From assembly GCF_007845635.1 (NCBI RefSeq), contig NZ_SELG01000027.1, forward strand, positions 47,161 to 111,160: a DNA stretch of 64,000 bases, given 5' to 3'. Made by a program: the position numbers and the translations under genes. Shown piece by piece: positions 7,989 through 14,966 of the stretch (positions are counted from its first letter, which is position 1; each line of letters opens with the position of its first letter). A model generated the notes under the pieces. That model saw nothing but the letters and a program-made list of their open reading frames with translations. It was not told the DNA's origin and did no database searches. The DNA is from Apibacter muscae (GTDB lineage Bacteria > Bacteroidota > Bacteroidia > Flavobacteriales > Weeksellaceae).

Positions 7989-9224
7989 TTGTTGGCTAAT
8001 TATTTACCTAAAGAAAATTGTTGCCCTTCGGAGGTAGTGGCTGTAGATTTATCTGATTATGAAGAATTAATCCGCCAATTAGCCGAAGACATAAAGAGTG
8101 GTAAAATAGATAAAAATAACCTATCGGTAGACCTGGTTAAAAAAACTTATAAAGACCTTAGTAAAGGAGCCACTAAAGGTTGGGGAAATGATTTTAACGA
8201 GCTTACTGGTGACAACCCACCCGGAGACAAAACGGTACAGCATTTACACCAAAATATCTATCGTTTTTCGGGAGCTAAAACCGCTGCCCAAGCTTATGAG
8301 ATCAGCCAATTATTGTATACAGAAGATGGGAAAATACGCCCTAAAAAGGAATTTATGGAGTTGGTTTTAAAACTTAACGAAAGATATAACCGCCATTATC
8401 TAGAAACGGAATACAACACCGCCATCAAAGCAGCTACTATGGCTCGGCAATGGGTAGATTTTCAGCAGGATGCGGAATTGTTTCCGAATTTGAAATACAA
8501 AACTGCCGGGGATAGCCGGGTACGACCGGAACACCAAAAACTAAACGGAACCATACGCCCGTTAAATGATCCTTTTTGGAACAAGTATTACCCCCCTAAT
8601 GGTTGGAATTGTCGTTGCTATGTAGTACAAACTGCGGAAACAGTAACCGAAGGCAGGGAAGATGACAGCGTACCAAAGGAGTTTTACGGGCATGTGGGCA
8701 AGGAAGAAGTGGTATTTTCTAAAAACCAAACCTATTTTAAGGTAGTAAAAGAACTGGGAGAAGGCGAATTTAATAAGCATTTTGAAACTGCCAAGCTAGA
8801 TGCTCCTTATTTGAACCTAAAAGGGGTGAAGGTAAATATTTGGGCAGATTTGGAAGATTATAAAGAAAATTTAGATGCTGCCCTGGTATTAAAAAAAGCA
8901 GGTTATGAGGTGAAGCTTCGCCCGCATGTGAATAGTTCTATTTTGCTAAATACCCCTAACCCGGAATATGAAATAAACGGGCAATTAGCCGAACGAAAAG
9001 CTCCGAAAGGTGTCAACTTACGTAATGTTTTAAGTAAGGCGAATAAACAAGGCTGTAAGATCGTCGTAATAGATATGGTGGATAGTAAGGCAAGCCTAGA
9101 AGAAATACAAAAAGAAGCGGAAGCAAGATTGAATGATCCTGAAAAATTCCCGAGGATAGAGGAAATACTTATAGTAAATGAGGGGAAGACTTTCTCAGTT
9201 AAAAGAAAAAAGCAATCTAAATAA
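7989..9224 (+). CDS. MuF head morphogenesis protein with C-terminal CdiA-like RNase toxin domain
   Basis: Residues about 135-215 form the Mu F/SPP1 gp7-like domain, with the signature DSRVRPEHQKLNG...DPFW...YYPPNGWNCRC. After a linker, residues about 285-411 look like a CdiA C-terminal/BECR-type tRNase: ALVLKKAGYEVKLRP, then PEYEINGQLAERKAP, then ANKQGCKIVVIDM. Phage MuF proteins with exchangeable toxin C-termini are a described class of polymorphic toxins. No ATG lies near the start; TTG at 7989 is used here, and the frame is open upstream into the A10 run of the portal gene. No obvious immunity gene follows. MuF is secure, the toxin domain is probable. Confidence 0.8.
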   Translation: MLANYLPKENCCPSEVVAVDLSDYEELIRQLAEDIKSGKIDKNNLSVDLVKKTYKDLSKGATKGWGNDFNELTGDNPPGDKTVQHLHQNIYRFSGAKTAAQAYEISQLLYTEDGKIRPKKEFMELVLKLNERYNRHYLETEYNTAIKAATMARQWVDFQQDAELFPNLKYKTAGDSRVRPEHQKLNGTIRPLNDPFWNKYYPPNGWNCRCYVVQTAETVTEGREDDSVPKEFYGHVGKEEVVFSKNQTYFKVVKELGEGEFNKHFETAKLDAPYLNLKGVKVNIWADLEDYKENLDAALVLKKAGYEVKLRPHVNSSILLNTPNPEYEINGQLAERKAPKGVNLRNVLSKANKQGCKIVVIDMVDSKASLEEIQKEAEARLNDPEKFPRIEEILIVNEGKTFSVKRKKQSK

Positions 9225-9284
9225 ATTTAAACTGCTTTTTGTGGTCTACATTCTTGGTTTTGAGCCGCGAACTTCCTCACCCCA

Positions 9285-9292
9285 CAAAGATA
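9285..9292 (-). promoter_or_regulatory. Possible antisense promoter -7 element (weak)
   Basis: On the reverse strand the 85-bp gap after the MuF gene contains TATCTTTG, matching the flavobacterial -7 consensus TAnnTTTG. No TTG lies at the expected -33 distance, and no reverse-strand gene follows. If active it would run antisense into the toxin-coding end of the MuF gene. Confidence 0.15.
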
Positions 9293-9309
9293 CAAATTTT
9301 TAATTATAT

Positions 9310-9828
9310 ATGAGCGAAACAAATAAATTACCGGACTTAGAAAGCATGGTTACCCGCTTATTGAAAGAAGCGGAAAGCTATGCAGCGGTTAGCGGGCTGA
9401 ATTTTTTTAAAGAGTCTTTCGAAAAACAAGGCTGGACGGGTACTGCTTTTGAACCCTGGCAAGCCCGAACCAACGACCTGCGACCGGGTGGGGCTATATT
9501 AATGGATAGTGGACAGTTAAGAGATTCTTTACAAATTTTGGAAAGAGGGGATTTAAAAATAAAATATGGCACTTTTTCGCCCTATGCCAGCATACACAAC
9601 CACGGCGGGGTTATGATGATACCCATAACTAAAAAGTCAAGAAAATACTTTTGGTATATGTATTACCGCACGAAAAAGGAGTTGTACAGGGGTTTAGCTT
9701 TAACTAAAAAAAAATCCGTGAGGGTGCAAATGCCGAAACGGCAATTTATAGGGCATTCAGACACTTTAATGATTCAATTGGACGATTGGATTTTAAACCG
9801 AATAATAACCCGTTTTAAAGAGATATAA
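9310..9828 (+). CDS. Phage virion morphogenesis protein (Mu gpG-like)
   Basis: The 172-residue protein resembles the Mu gpG/phage virion morphogenesis family. Features are an early GWTGTAFEPWQ segment, a LRDSLQI stretch, the IHNHGGVM motif near residue 95, and a final MPKRQFIGHS block. These are typical of tail-completion or head-joining proteins in Mu-like phages. It follows the MuF gene after an 85-bp gap and is followed one base later by the gp37-like gene. It is expected to act in virion assembly in the cytoplasm. Confidence 0.8.
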   Translation: MSETNKLPDLESMVTRLLKEAESYAAVSGLNFFKESFEKQGWTGTAFEPWQARTNDLRPGGAILMDSGQLRDSLQILERGDLKIKYGTFSPYASIHNHGGVMMIPITKKSRKYFWYMYYRTKKELYRGLALTKKKSVRVQMPKRQFIGHSDTLMIQLDDWILNRIITRFKEI

Positions 9829-9829
9829 G

Positions 9830-10351
9830 ATGCAAAATTGGAAAGATTTATATATAGAAATAGCAGAAAAAATAGACAACGGACTGGAAGCTATTCGTTG
9901 GGTAGATTTATGGCATAACCAGGTATATTTTTTGGAAGAGGAACATCCTTTTCCTACTCCTGCGGTGTTTTTAGCTTTTCGGGGGCGACAATTTAAAGAC
10001 CTGGGAGACAAAGTGCAGGATGTTAGCTTGCAAATGGATGTTTTTTTGTTTTATGAGACTTTTAAAGACACCTACCTTAAGGGAGTAAACCAAGAGACCG
10101 CTTTAGAGTTTTTAGATTTATTGGATGGTTTAAATGCGTTGCTGCATGGCTCGGGTGGTAAAAATTATAGCTCTATGCGGCGCATTGGGTTAGCCCCCGT
10201 AGATTCGGGAGGAAGTGGTAATTTATATCAACTGGTTTATGAGTGTACTTTAATGGATTTTTCCGCGCAAAAAGTGATGGAAGAAGGTATTATTGAAGGT
10301 TTTGAGGTGGAAAAATTAAGGGATAAGGAAAATGATTTCTTTATCCCTTAA
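9830..10351 (+). CDS. Mu gp37-like tail terminator-like protein
   Basis: This 173-residue protein starts one base after the gpG-like stop (TAAG ATG arrangement). It has the size and alternating helix/strand character of gp37-like or tail terminator proteins: an N-terminal helix, a central LQMDVFLFYETF strand, a helical ETALEFLDLLDGLNALLHG segment, and a C-terminal strand ending YECTLMDFSA. It is the last gene of the rightward late block. The family name is tentative because the sequence is divergent. Confidence 0.5.
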   Translation: MQNWKDLYIEIAEKIDNGLEAIRWVDLWHNQVYFLEEEHPFPTPAVFLAFRGRQFKDLGDKVQDVSLQMDVFLFYETFKDTYLKGVNQETALEFLDLLDGLNALLHGSGGKNYSSMRRIGLAPVDSGGSGNLYQLVYECTLMDFSAQKVMEEGIIEGFEVEKLRDKENDFFIP

Positions 10352-10357
10352 AAATAG

Positions 10358-10576
10358 TTAAAATAGATTTAGGTTATTTCGGTTGTAAATAATTTTTTCA
10401 ATGGTAGCCGGGGATTTATAGAATTTATGTGCTAATTCTCCGATAATCCATTTATCGTGGTATTTTTGCACGCCATGCTCGGTAATTGCCATTAACCGGG
10501 CATGTTCTTTTTGAATATCTTCATACATGCGACGGGTAGCTTGCCTTTGTCTGGTTTCTATAAGGTTCTGCATCAC
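10358..10576 (-). CDS. Small helix-turn-helix phage protein
   Basis: The 72-residue protein is helical and its C-terminal half looks like a helix-turn-helix (WIIGELAHKFYKSPATIEKII). It lies on the opposite strand, six bases beyond the end of the rightward late block. A role as a regulator between early and late expression, like Mor or C of Mu, is possible but not shown, as it lacks recognisable Mor/C residues. Confidence 0.6.
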   Translation of the reverse strand: MMQNLIETRQRQATRRMYEDIQKEHARLMAITEHGVQKYHDKWIIGELAHKFYKSPATIEKIIYNRNNLNLF

Positions 10577-10616
10577 ACAAAAATAAGTGTTTTTTAGCTA
10601 TTTTACAAGGAGTTTG

Positions 10617-11186
10617 TTAATGCTTCCAAACAAGCCCCTCTGTATTAAATTCTATTTGTTTATTTCCATTATTATAAAATTCTACTTCTATAACCATTCG
10701 TTTAGATTTCTTTAATTTATCTATTATTTTATTGGGTGTTTGTAAAAATATTACTTCTGAACTTCCATCTGAAGAACCTACATATCCTATATTGAAAGGT
10801 TTTTCATTATCAAAACGAATTCTTGCAGTACCTCCGTCATATACATATCCTTTTATTTGTCCTTCAGTTACACTAAAAATAACATCATTTTTACCTTGTT
10901 TATTTCTGATATTTAAAGATGCATAAGAATTTTCATAAGGAAAATCTAGGTTTAAATTTTCCGCTGATTTTAATTGAGCATAATATATACTATCTCCCAT
11001 CTTATCTACTTCGTCTTCATATAGCCAACTATTTAGTGAATCTATTTGTTTTTTTGCTTCTTCTGAATGTTGAAATTCTATTGGTAAGCTATCTATAACC
11101 ATAGAATCATTTACAGATTTATCTGTCTTTTTATTACAACTTAAAATAGTGGTAAGGGTCAATAAAATAATAGAAACAACTCTCAT
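10617..11186 (-). CDS. Predicted lipoprotein encoded within the prophage (possible moron)
   Basis: The 189-residue protein has a lipoprotein signal peptide ending in ILSC (Cys17), so it is predicted to be lipid-anchored in the cell envelope. The rest shows no family I recognise. It has an acidic, helical first half and a beta-rich second half. It lies between late genes and the terminator at 11231-11264, outside the expected early and late operons, and reads more AT-rich than the structural genes. That is typical of a lysogenic-conversion (moron) gene. Superinfection exclusion or immunity to a phage-borne toxin are possible roles, neither shown. Confidence 0.65.
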   Translation of the reverse strand: MRVVSIILLTLTTILSCNKKTDKSVNDSMVIDSLPIEFQHSEEAKKQIDSLNSWLYEDEVDKMGDSIYYAQLKSAENLNLDFPYENSYASLNIRNKQGKNDVIFSVTEGQIKGYVYDGGTARIRFDNEKPFNIGYVGSSDGSSEVIFLQTPNKIIDKLKKSKRMVIEVEFYNNGNKQIEFNTEGLVWKH

Positions 11187-11230
11187 TCTTATTTTTTTGC
11201 AAATATATAAATAAGATAAATAGTAAATAT

Positions 11231-11264
11231 AAAAAAGCCACCTAATAAACTAGGTGGCTTTTTT
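11231..11264. terminator. Strong bidirectional hairpin terminator
   Basis: A perfect 14-bp stem (AAAAAAGCCACCTA and its complement) with a 6-base loop, ending in six T on the top strand and six A at its start. It lies just after the leftward early operon and would end that transcript. Its A and T runs let it work in both directions. Confidence 0.85.
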
Positions 11265-11442
11265 ATTGATATAATTTTTTTTTACACTTTTTACACTCAT
11301 AAATCGTATCATTATGGTTGTTGCCTATATATTCGGTGTCTTTATGCTTACAAATCTCCTGAATAGCTTCAATCGCTTTGTTTACGGCTTTTAGTTGGGT
11401 TTCCAACTTTTCTTTTTTCTGATAAAGTTTTTTTATGTTCAT
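11263..11442 (-). CDS. Small zinc-ribbon-like phage protein (59 aa)
   Basis: The reverse strand from ATG at 11442 encodes 59 residues: a helical N-terminus (KKEKLETQLKAVNKAIEAI) then Cys31-x-His33 and Cys50-x-x-Cys53, the spacing of a small zinc ribbon. It ends inside the terminator hairpin stem. It overlaps the end of the 264-residue upstream gene by 74 bp in another frame, which is long for a natural overlap. One of the two ends may therefore be wrong, or a frameshift may join them. Confidence 0.5.
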   Translation of the reverse strand: MNIKKLYQKKEKLETQLKAVNKAIEAIQEICKHKDTEYIGNNHNDTIYECKKCKKKLYQ

Positions 11443-12163
11443 TTCTTTTCTCTAATTCAGTTTTATAGATTTCGTAGGCATCGGATAATTTATAACTTTG
11501 GGCTTTTTGTATTTGTTCTTTTAATTCTTTATCAGAAAGGTTTTTACAAAGCTCTGGTAATCGGGATATAAATATCTGATGATTAGATAATACAGAGCTT
11601 GGAACTTCTGTTTTTTCTTTTTTCTTATCCAATCGCTCTATTAATTCATCCAGTTTTTTTTTATTTTCCGGGGAAATCTTGTAAGGTTGTTCCTCTCTCC
11701 GTTTTAATTCTGCTTTTTCATTTTGCTTTTCTTTTTCCCTTTCTTCCGCTTTCATATCCAGATAAGTAGGAACGAAAATATTAAATAGCGTATCATTATC
11801 AAACCTACCTTTATTGCTTCCTAATTTCCCTTGTCGAGCCATTTTAAGCATTAGTATAATGTCTTCAAAACTTTCGTATTTGAATACATCTACTAAATCG
11901 GCAGCCATAAAAGTAGCGGTTTCTATATCCATTTTTTCAGAAAACTTAAATACTTTGGAACAATTTATTATTGCAAAACGGACAGCCGAAATAATCTGTT
12001 TTTTATGGATAGCTTTTTCAATATTGATAACCAAAGTAGTATCCATACATTTTCTAACGGTTAAGTCCGATTCTAATAAAACCAGTTCCATAGCCGCTTC
12101 GGTTTCTTTATTTAAACATTCTATCGAGTGGATCGTCTGCTTGTGTTTTATTAAGTTGCTCAT
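11369..12163 (-). CDS. Hypothetical phage early protein, DUF6633-like
   Basis: The 264-residue protein is almost entirely helical. The first 135 residues include two conserved-looking segments (ISAVRFAIINCSKVFKF and FEDIILMLKMARQGKLG). After that comes a highly charged Lys/Glu coiled coil (about 140-185) and a basic tail. Similar proteins occur with replication genes of Bacteroidota phages, and it follows a gene with a phage replication C-terminal domain, overlapping it by 56 bp. A helper role in replication, such as helicase loading, is a guess from context. The basic tail overlaps the 59-residue zinc-ribbon ORF. Confidence 0.6.
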   Translation of the reverse strand: MSNLIKHKQTIHSIECLNKETEAAMELVLLESDLTVRKCMDTTLVINIEKAIHKKQIISAVRFAIINCSKVFKFSEKMDIETATFMAADLVDVFKYESFEDIILMLKMARQGKLGSNKGRFDNDTLFNIFVPTYLDMKAEEREKEKQNEKAELKRREEQPYKISPENKKKLDELIERLDKKKEKTEVPSSVLSNHQIFISRLPELCKNLSDKELKEQIQKAQSYKLSDAYEIYKTELEKRNEHKKTLSEKRKVGNPTKSRKQSD

Positions 12164-12461
12164 AATGTTTTTTGTATTTTTCCGGATTCTGTTTAATAGT
12201 CAATACCTGGTTAAGGTATTTTTCAAAGTTGGAAGGTCTAAATAAAGTTGTAGGGCAAAGATGTACCGCCATTACTTCGTTATTTTTCCATTCCAACGTT
12301 TTTACCATTACTACCTCTTTCATTTCTTCCAAAGTATAACCGTCTTTAAATCGGGCTGAAATGGGTTTTAAATTGGATTTAATCGGTTTAAAACGCTTCC
12401 CAGCTATCTCGTTTAGATAGTTAAGGATTTCTATTTCCGGGAGTATGGTTTGTGTATTCAT
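12108..12461 (-). CDS. Phage replication protein with conserved C-terminal domain (Phg_2220_C-like)
   Basis: The 117-residue protein resembles the conserved phage C-terminal domain found at the end of many phage replisome organiser proteins. The blocks ILNYLNEIAGKRFKP, then ISARFKDGYTLEEMKEVV, then LCPTTLFRPSNFEKYLNQ are typical. Here the domain stands alone, without the usual N-terminal winged helix. It is expected to recruit replication machinery. It lies in the early operon between two small genes and overlaps the next gene by 56 bp. Confidence 0.7.
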   Translation of the reverse strand: MNTQTILPEIEILNYLNEIAGKRFKPIKSNLKPISARFKDGYTLEEMKEVVMVKTLEWKNNEVMAVHLCPTTLFRPSNFEKYLNQVLTIKQNPEKYKKHYEQLNKTQADDPLDRMFK

Positions 12462-12670
12462 AATTCTTTATTTAATTTCCATTCTCTTTCAAACCAACTA
12501 CACATCGCACGGGTGGGGATTACTAAATTTTCACATATTATTTTATTTGCTACTGATTTTCCTACTTTTGTTCTGTGAAAATCGGATAAATAAAAAATCA
12601 CACCATTTGTCAATAAGTTGTTCTTTTTTAGTTTATCTAATAATTTTGATTTACTTGTTATCGTTTTCAT
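12458..12670 (-). CDS. Small hypothetical early phage protein (70 aa)
   Basis: I do not recognise this basic 70-residue protein. It contains a stretch (GKSVANKIICENLVIPTR) that could be part of a DNA-binding helix pair. It overlaps the following gene by four bases and lies ten bases downstream of the GemA-like gene, so it belongs to the early operon. Confidence 0.55.
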   Translation of the reverse strand: MKTITSKSKLLDKLKKNNLLTNGVIFYLSDFHRTKVGKSVANKIICENLVIPTRAMCSWFEREWKLNKEL

Positions 12671-12679
12671 GGTATTAAT

Positions 12680-13108
12680 TTATTTTTTATATGTACTATT
12701 TAATACCCCTTCCAGAGCGATTATAAGTTTACTTGTTTCTTTAGATGTCATTTGTTTAAGCGGTTTTCTTACGGGACTTTTTTTTGATACTATAAAAATT
12801 CCTAGCTTATTGACATCGGCAACCGATTTACCCGCTTTTTTACTGTAGGTTGTCCAACCTAAATCATAGCATATACGGCGAATTTGGGCATGTTGTTTAT
12901 TGTCTTTATCAAAATATCCAAAATAGCTGTAATCGCCTTTTAACGAGACTATCAAATTATTAGCTTCATCGTTGGTAAGTTCTTTAGTACTGGTAATCCT
13001 TCCATCGGTAAAATCTGAAATAAAATCAGACCTTAAGTCTTTATCTTTTTTTATTTCTTCTGGTAATAGTCTAAAAATCTGTTGTTTTTGGGAATATTGG
13101 ATTTTCAT
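12680..13108 (-). CDS. GemA/gp16-like phage protein (DUF1018)
   Basis: The 142-residue protein fits the GemA/gp16 family of Mu-like phages. It has an N-terminal HAQIRRICYDLGW segment (about residues 73-85), which is the family signature of a helix preceding a central basic region, and a C-terminal helical repeat of the same type (MTSKETSKLIIALEGVL). In Mu, gemA is an early gene that alters host gene expression and DNA supercoiling. Its position, late in the early operon, matches Mu. Confidence 0.72.
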   Translation of the reverse strand: MKIQYSQKQQIFRLLPEEIKKDKDLRSDFISDFTDGRITSTKELTNDEANNLIVSLKGDYSYFGYFDKDNKQHAQIRRICYDLGWTTYSKKAGKSVADVNKLGIFIVSKKSPVRKPLKQMTSKETSKLIIALEGVLNSTYKK

Positions 13109-13109
13109 A

Positions 13110-13406
13110 TCAGGTAAATTCTAAATATTCATTTTCTTTAACTATAGTAGAGATAAAGGGAAATTTTTCTTTATCTACTTTCTGTATCATTTGCAGCAAC
13201 ACAGTGGAACCGGTAAATACTACGTGGCGGGTTCCTGATTTTTCAATTTGTAAAGTCAAAAGTTGGGTTCCTACTTTTGCTTTGGATTGCTCTATTTTAT
13301 AATCAATAATGACAATAGGTACATTTAATATCTTATCAATCTTTATTTTATCTCCTGTAAAATGATTGATTTCTGGTTTTATCTTAAAGTCTTTAAACTG
13401 GTTCAT
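13110..13406 (-). CDS. Hypothetical protein just downstream of the DGR reverse transcriptase
   Basis: The 98-residue protein is beta-rich, with strands around KIDKILNVPIVIIDYKI, GTQLLTLQIE and RHVVFTGSTVLLQMI. This pattern would suit an OB-fold or ssDNA-binding-like protein, although key residues are not recognised. It overlaps the end of the reverse transcriptase by 14 bp and abuts the GemA-like gene. It is not like the helical Avd accessory protein of other DGRs. It may be an ordinary early phage gene or a helper for retrohoming. Confidence 0.6.
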   Translation of the reverse strand: MNQFKDFKIKPEINHFTGDKIKIDKILNVPIVIIDYKIEQSKAKVGTQLLTLQIEKSGTRHVVFTGSTVLLQMIQKVDKEKFPFISTIVKENEYLEFT

Positions 13407-14355
13407 CCTTTAATAGTTTTTTTAGTAGGTTCTTAGAATTACAATGTATTGTCCAACCTTTATAAGACGCAATAGATGCAGGATTACGATTTTGTTTAAG
13501 CATTCTGGCAAAGTTCTTTTTGATTCTTTTACGTAGTAAGATATGAGTATGGTAGAAACGATAGCCTAAAAAGTCTATTCCTCGGGCTTGTACCGGAAAT
13601 ATCTGATAATTGGATTTTACCAAAAGTTTTAAATGAGTGTTTAAATACTGTTTAATATCATGTAAAAGGCTATGTAAATAGAGTTTATTATCAGAAAGGA
13701 TAACCAAATCATCGGCATATCGAAAATAATATTTTACTTTTTTTTCTTCTTTTAGCCAATGGTCAAAATAGGTAAGATAAAAGTTTGCAAGGTATTGACT
13801 CAAATAGTTTCCTATGGGAAGACCGGGAGCGCTATTTATAATTTCATCTAACAGCCAAAGCAGATTAGTATCCTTAAATTTTCGTCGTAATAAATTTTTT
13901 AATACCCCGTGATTTATTGAGGGATAAAATTTAGTAATATCTAATTTTAAACAATAAATAGTTTCTTCTTTATTGGTAAGGGCTTGTTTTAGTTTTTTCA
14001 CGCAAGCATGAATACCTCTATGTTTAATACAACTATAGGTATCCGCAGTAAAAGAAGCTACAAAAAGAGGTTCTAACACATTCATAATAGCATGGTGGGT
14101 AATTCTGTCTGGAAAATACGGAAGCCTGTATACTTCCCTTTCTTTAGGTTCATATACTTTGAAAATATCGTACTTAGAAGTAGAATAGGTTTTATCTTTT
14201 AGCATTTCATGTAATTTCAAAAGGTTAGTATCCTTATTTTTGTTGTGAATTTGGACACCATATTGCTTACTTTTGCCCTTTTGGGCTTTTTCATCTGCAA
14301 GGATAAGATTTTCCATGTTGTAAATTTTTGGATATAATTTTCCGATTCTTTTCAT
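13393..14355 (-). CDS. Diversity-generating retroelement reverse transcriptase
   Basis: The protein has the reverse transcriptase palm with the first catalytic Asp in LKLDITKFYPS (Asp139) and the YADD box (213-216). The motif PIGNYLSQ is the [LIV]GxxxSQ sequence that marks DGR enzymes and separates them from group II intron and retron types. Other blocks (MENLILADEKAQKGK, DRITHHAIMNVLEP, FVASFTADTYSCIKHRGIH) are typical of DGR enzymes from Bacteroidota. It copies TR RNA into cDNA with errors at adenines. The frame is open to ATG 14427, but ATG 14355 fits the family N-terminus (MKRIGKLYPKIY), follows AAAGGA, and leaves a spacer after the TR. Confidence 0.95.
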   Translation of the reverse strand: MKRIGKLYPKIYNMENLILADEKAQKGKSKQYGVQIHNKNKDTNLLKLHEMLKDKTYSTSKYDIFKVYEPKEREVYRLPYFPDRITHHAIMNVLEPLFVASFTADTYSCIKHRGIHACVKKLKQALTNKEETIYCLKLDITKFYPSINHGVLKNLLRRKFKDTNLLWLLDEIINSAPGLPIGNYLSQYLANFYLTYFDHWLKEEKKVKYYFRYADDLVILSDNKLYLHSLLHDIKQYLNTHLKLLVKSNYQIFPVQARGIDFLGYRFYHTHILLRKRIKKNFARMLKQNRNPASIASYKGWTIHCNSKNLLKKLLKDEPV

Positions 14356-14457
14356 CGTCCTTTGCTTTATTCCGGTCGTTTTCCCATAAAGTACCAACGC
14401 CCTTGGTTTAGTGTTGTTTTTTGCCATGTGGGCAGGGTTTGCGGTGTATATACTTTT

Positions 14458-14533
14458 GCATAGGTGAGAGCTGACATTCGAATTCGTGTTCCAGTTATCG
14501 TAGTCGTTGTACGAGAAACTGCCAGACGCAGAA
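14458..14533 (-). repeat. DGR template repeat (TR)
   Basis: This 76-bp segment, read on the reverse strand, is the template for both variable repeats. It holds 19 adenines. VR1 differs from it at 14 positions and VR2 at 14; all but one of these (T to G at position 10 in VR2) are TR adenines. In the target frame it has AAC and AAT codons at the positions that vary, the typical codon choice of DGR templates because they can mutate to most residues without making stops. It lies between the second target gene and the reverse transcriptase. Confidence 0.95.
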
Positions 14534-14569
14534 CTACAACTCCATACACCACACCACCCGTTACTTAGA

Positions 14570-14956
14570 TTATTTTTTAATTACAAAGTAAGTTTCGTAT
14601 AAGCCTTCAAATTGTTTTCCCGCATATTCGGCTAATTCCCTGCTTTTAAAGCAAAGGCGAGAGCCGACACCCGAAGTCGTGAGCCAGAAAACGTAGCCGT
14701 AGTACGAGAAACCGCCAGACGCAGAATCTTCCATATCAAACCAAGGATAATACTTATATTCATCCCAATTACTCCAATCGGGTTCCCACCCCTCATTAAG
14801 GGCTTGCGTTATTACAACTAATTTCAAATGTGCCGTTAGGGCTTCTGAATGTTTTGAAAATTCATTAGGAATTGTAATTGTGAAATCTTTAGGATTCAGA
14901 TTTAATTCTTTACAAGCGTCTTCAAAAGTTTTAATTTTTTCAATAATCGTAGACAT
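14570..14956 (-). CDS. DGR target protein 1 (variable protein of unknown function)
   Basis: The 128-residue protein has a helical N-terminal region (1-65), then WSNWDEYKYYPWF, the variable segment (residues about 77-101, SASGGFS to GSRLC), and a fixed tail (FKSRELAEYAGKQF). The tail and the flanking aromatic block are shared with target 2, so only the middle diversifies. There is no signal peptide or membrane helix, so it should act in the cytoplasm or be carried in the virion. It belongs to a family of small DGR targets seen in Bacteroidota whose binding partner is unknown. It lies in the early operon, unlike tail-fibre targets of other phages. Confidence 0.88.
   Translation of the reverse strand: MSTIIEKIKTFEDACKELNLNPKDFTITIPNEFSKHSEALTAHLKLVVITQALNEGWEPDWSNWDEYKYYPWFDMEDSASGGFSYYGYVFWLTTSGVGSRLCFKSRELAEYAGKQFEGLYETYFVIKK
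14651..14726 (-). repeat. DGR variable repeat 1 (VR1)
   Basis: This 76-bp repeat inside target gene 1 aligns with the TR without gaps. It differs at 14 of the 19 TR adenines and at none of the 57 other positions. Changes are to T, G and C. Encoded substitutions include Asn to Tyr, Phe, Leu, Thr and Gly. A short inverted repeat (TGCTTT-T-AAAGCA) borders it at 14641-14653, reminiscent of the hairpin that follows VRs in known DGRs. Confidence 0.95.
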
Positions 14957-14966
14957 AATTATTATT

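Noticed and set aside
13393..14427. Reverse transcriptase as a group II intron or retron enzyme
   Set aside because: No intron domains or retron RNA are near it. The IGxxxSQ motif and the TR/VR pair identify a DGR.
14367..14552. A 61-residue open frame on the reverse strand across the template repeat
   Set aside because: It lies in a different frame from the DGR target sequence, its composition (runs of Thr and Arg) is unlike a protein, and the TR is better explained as a non-coding template.
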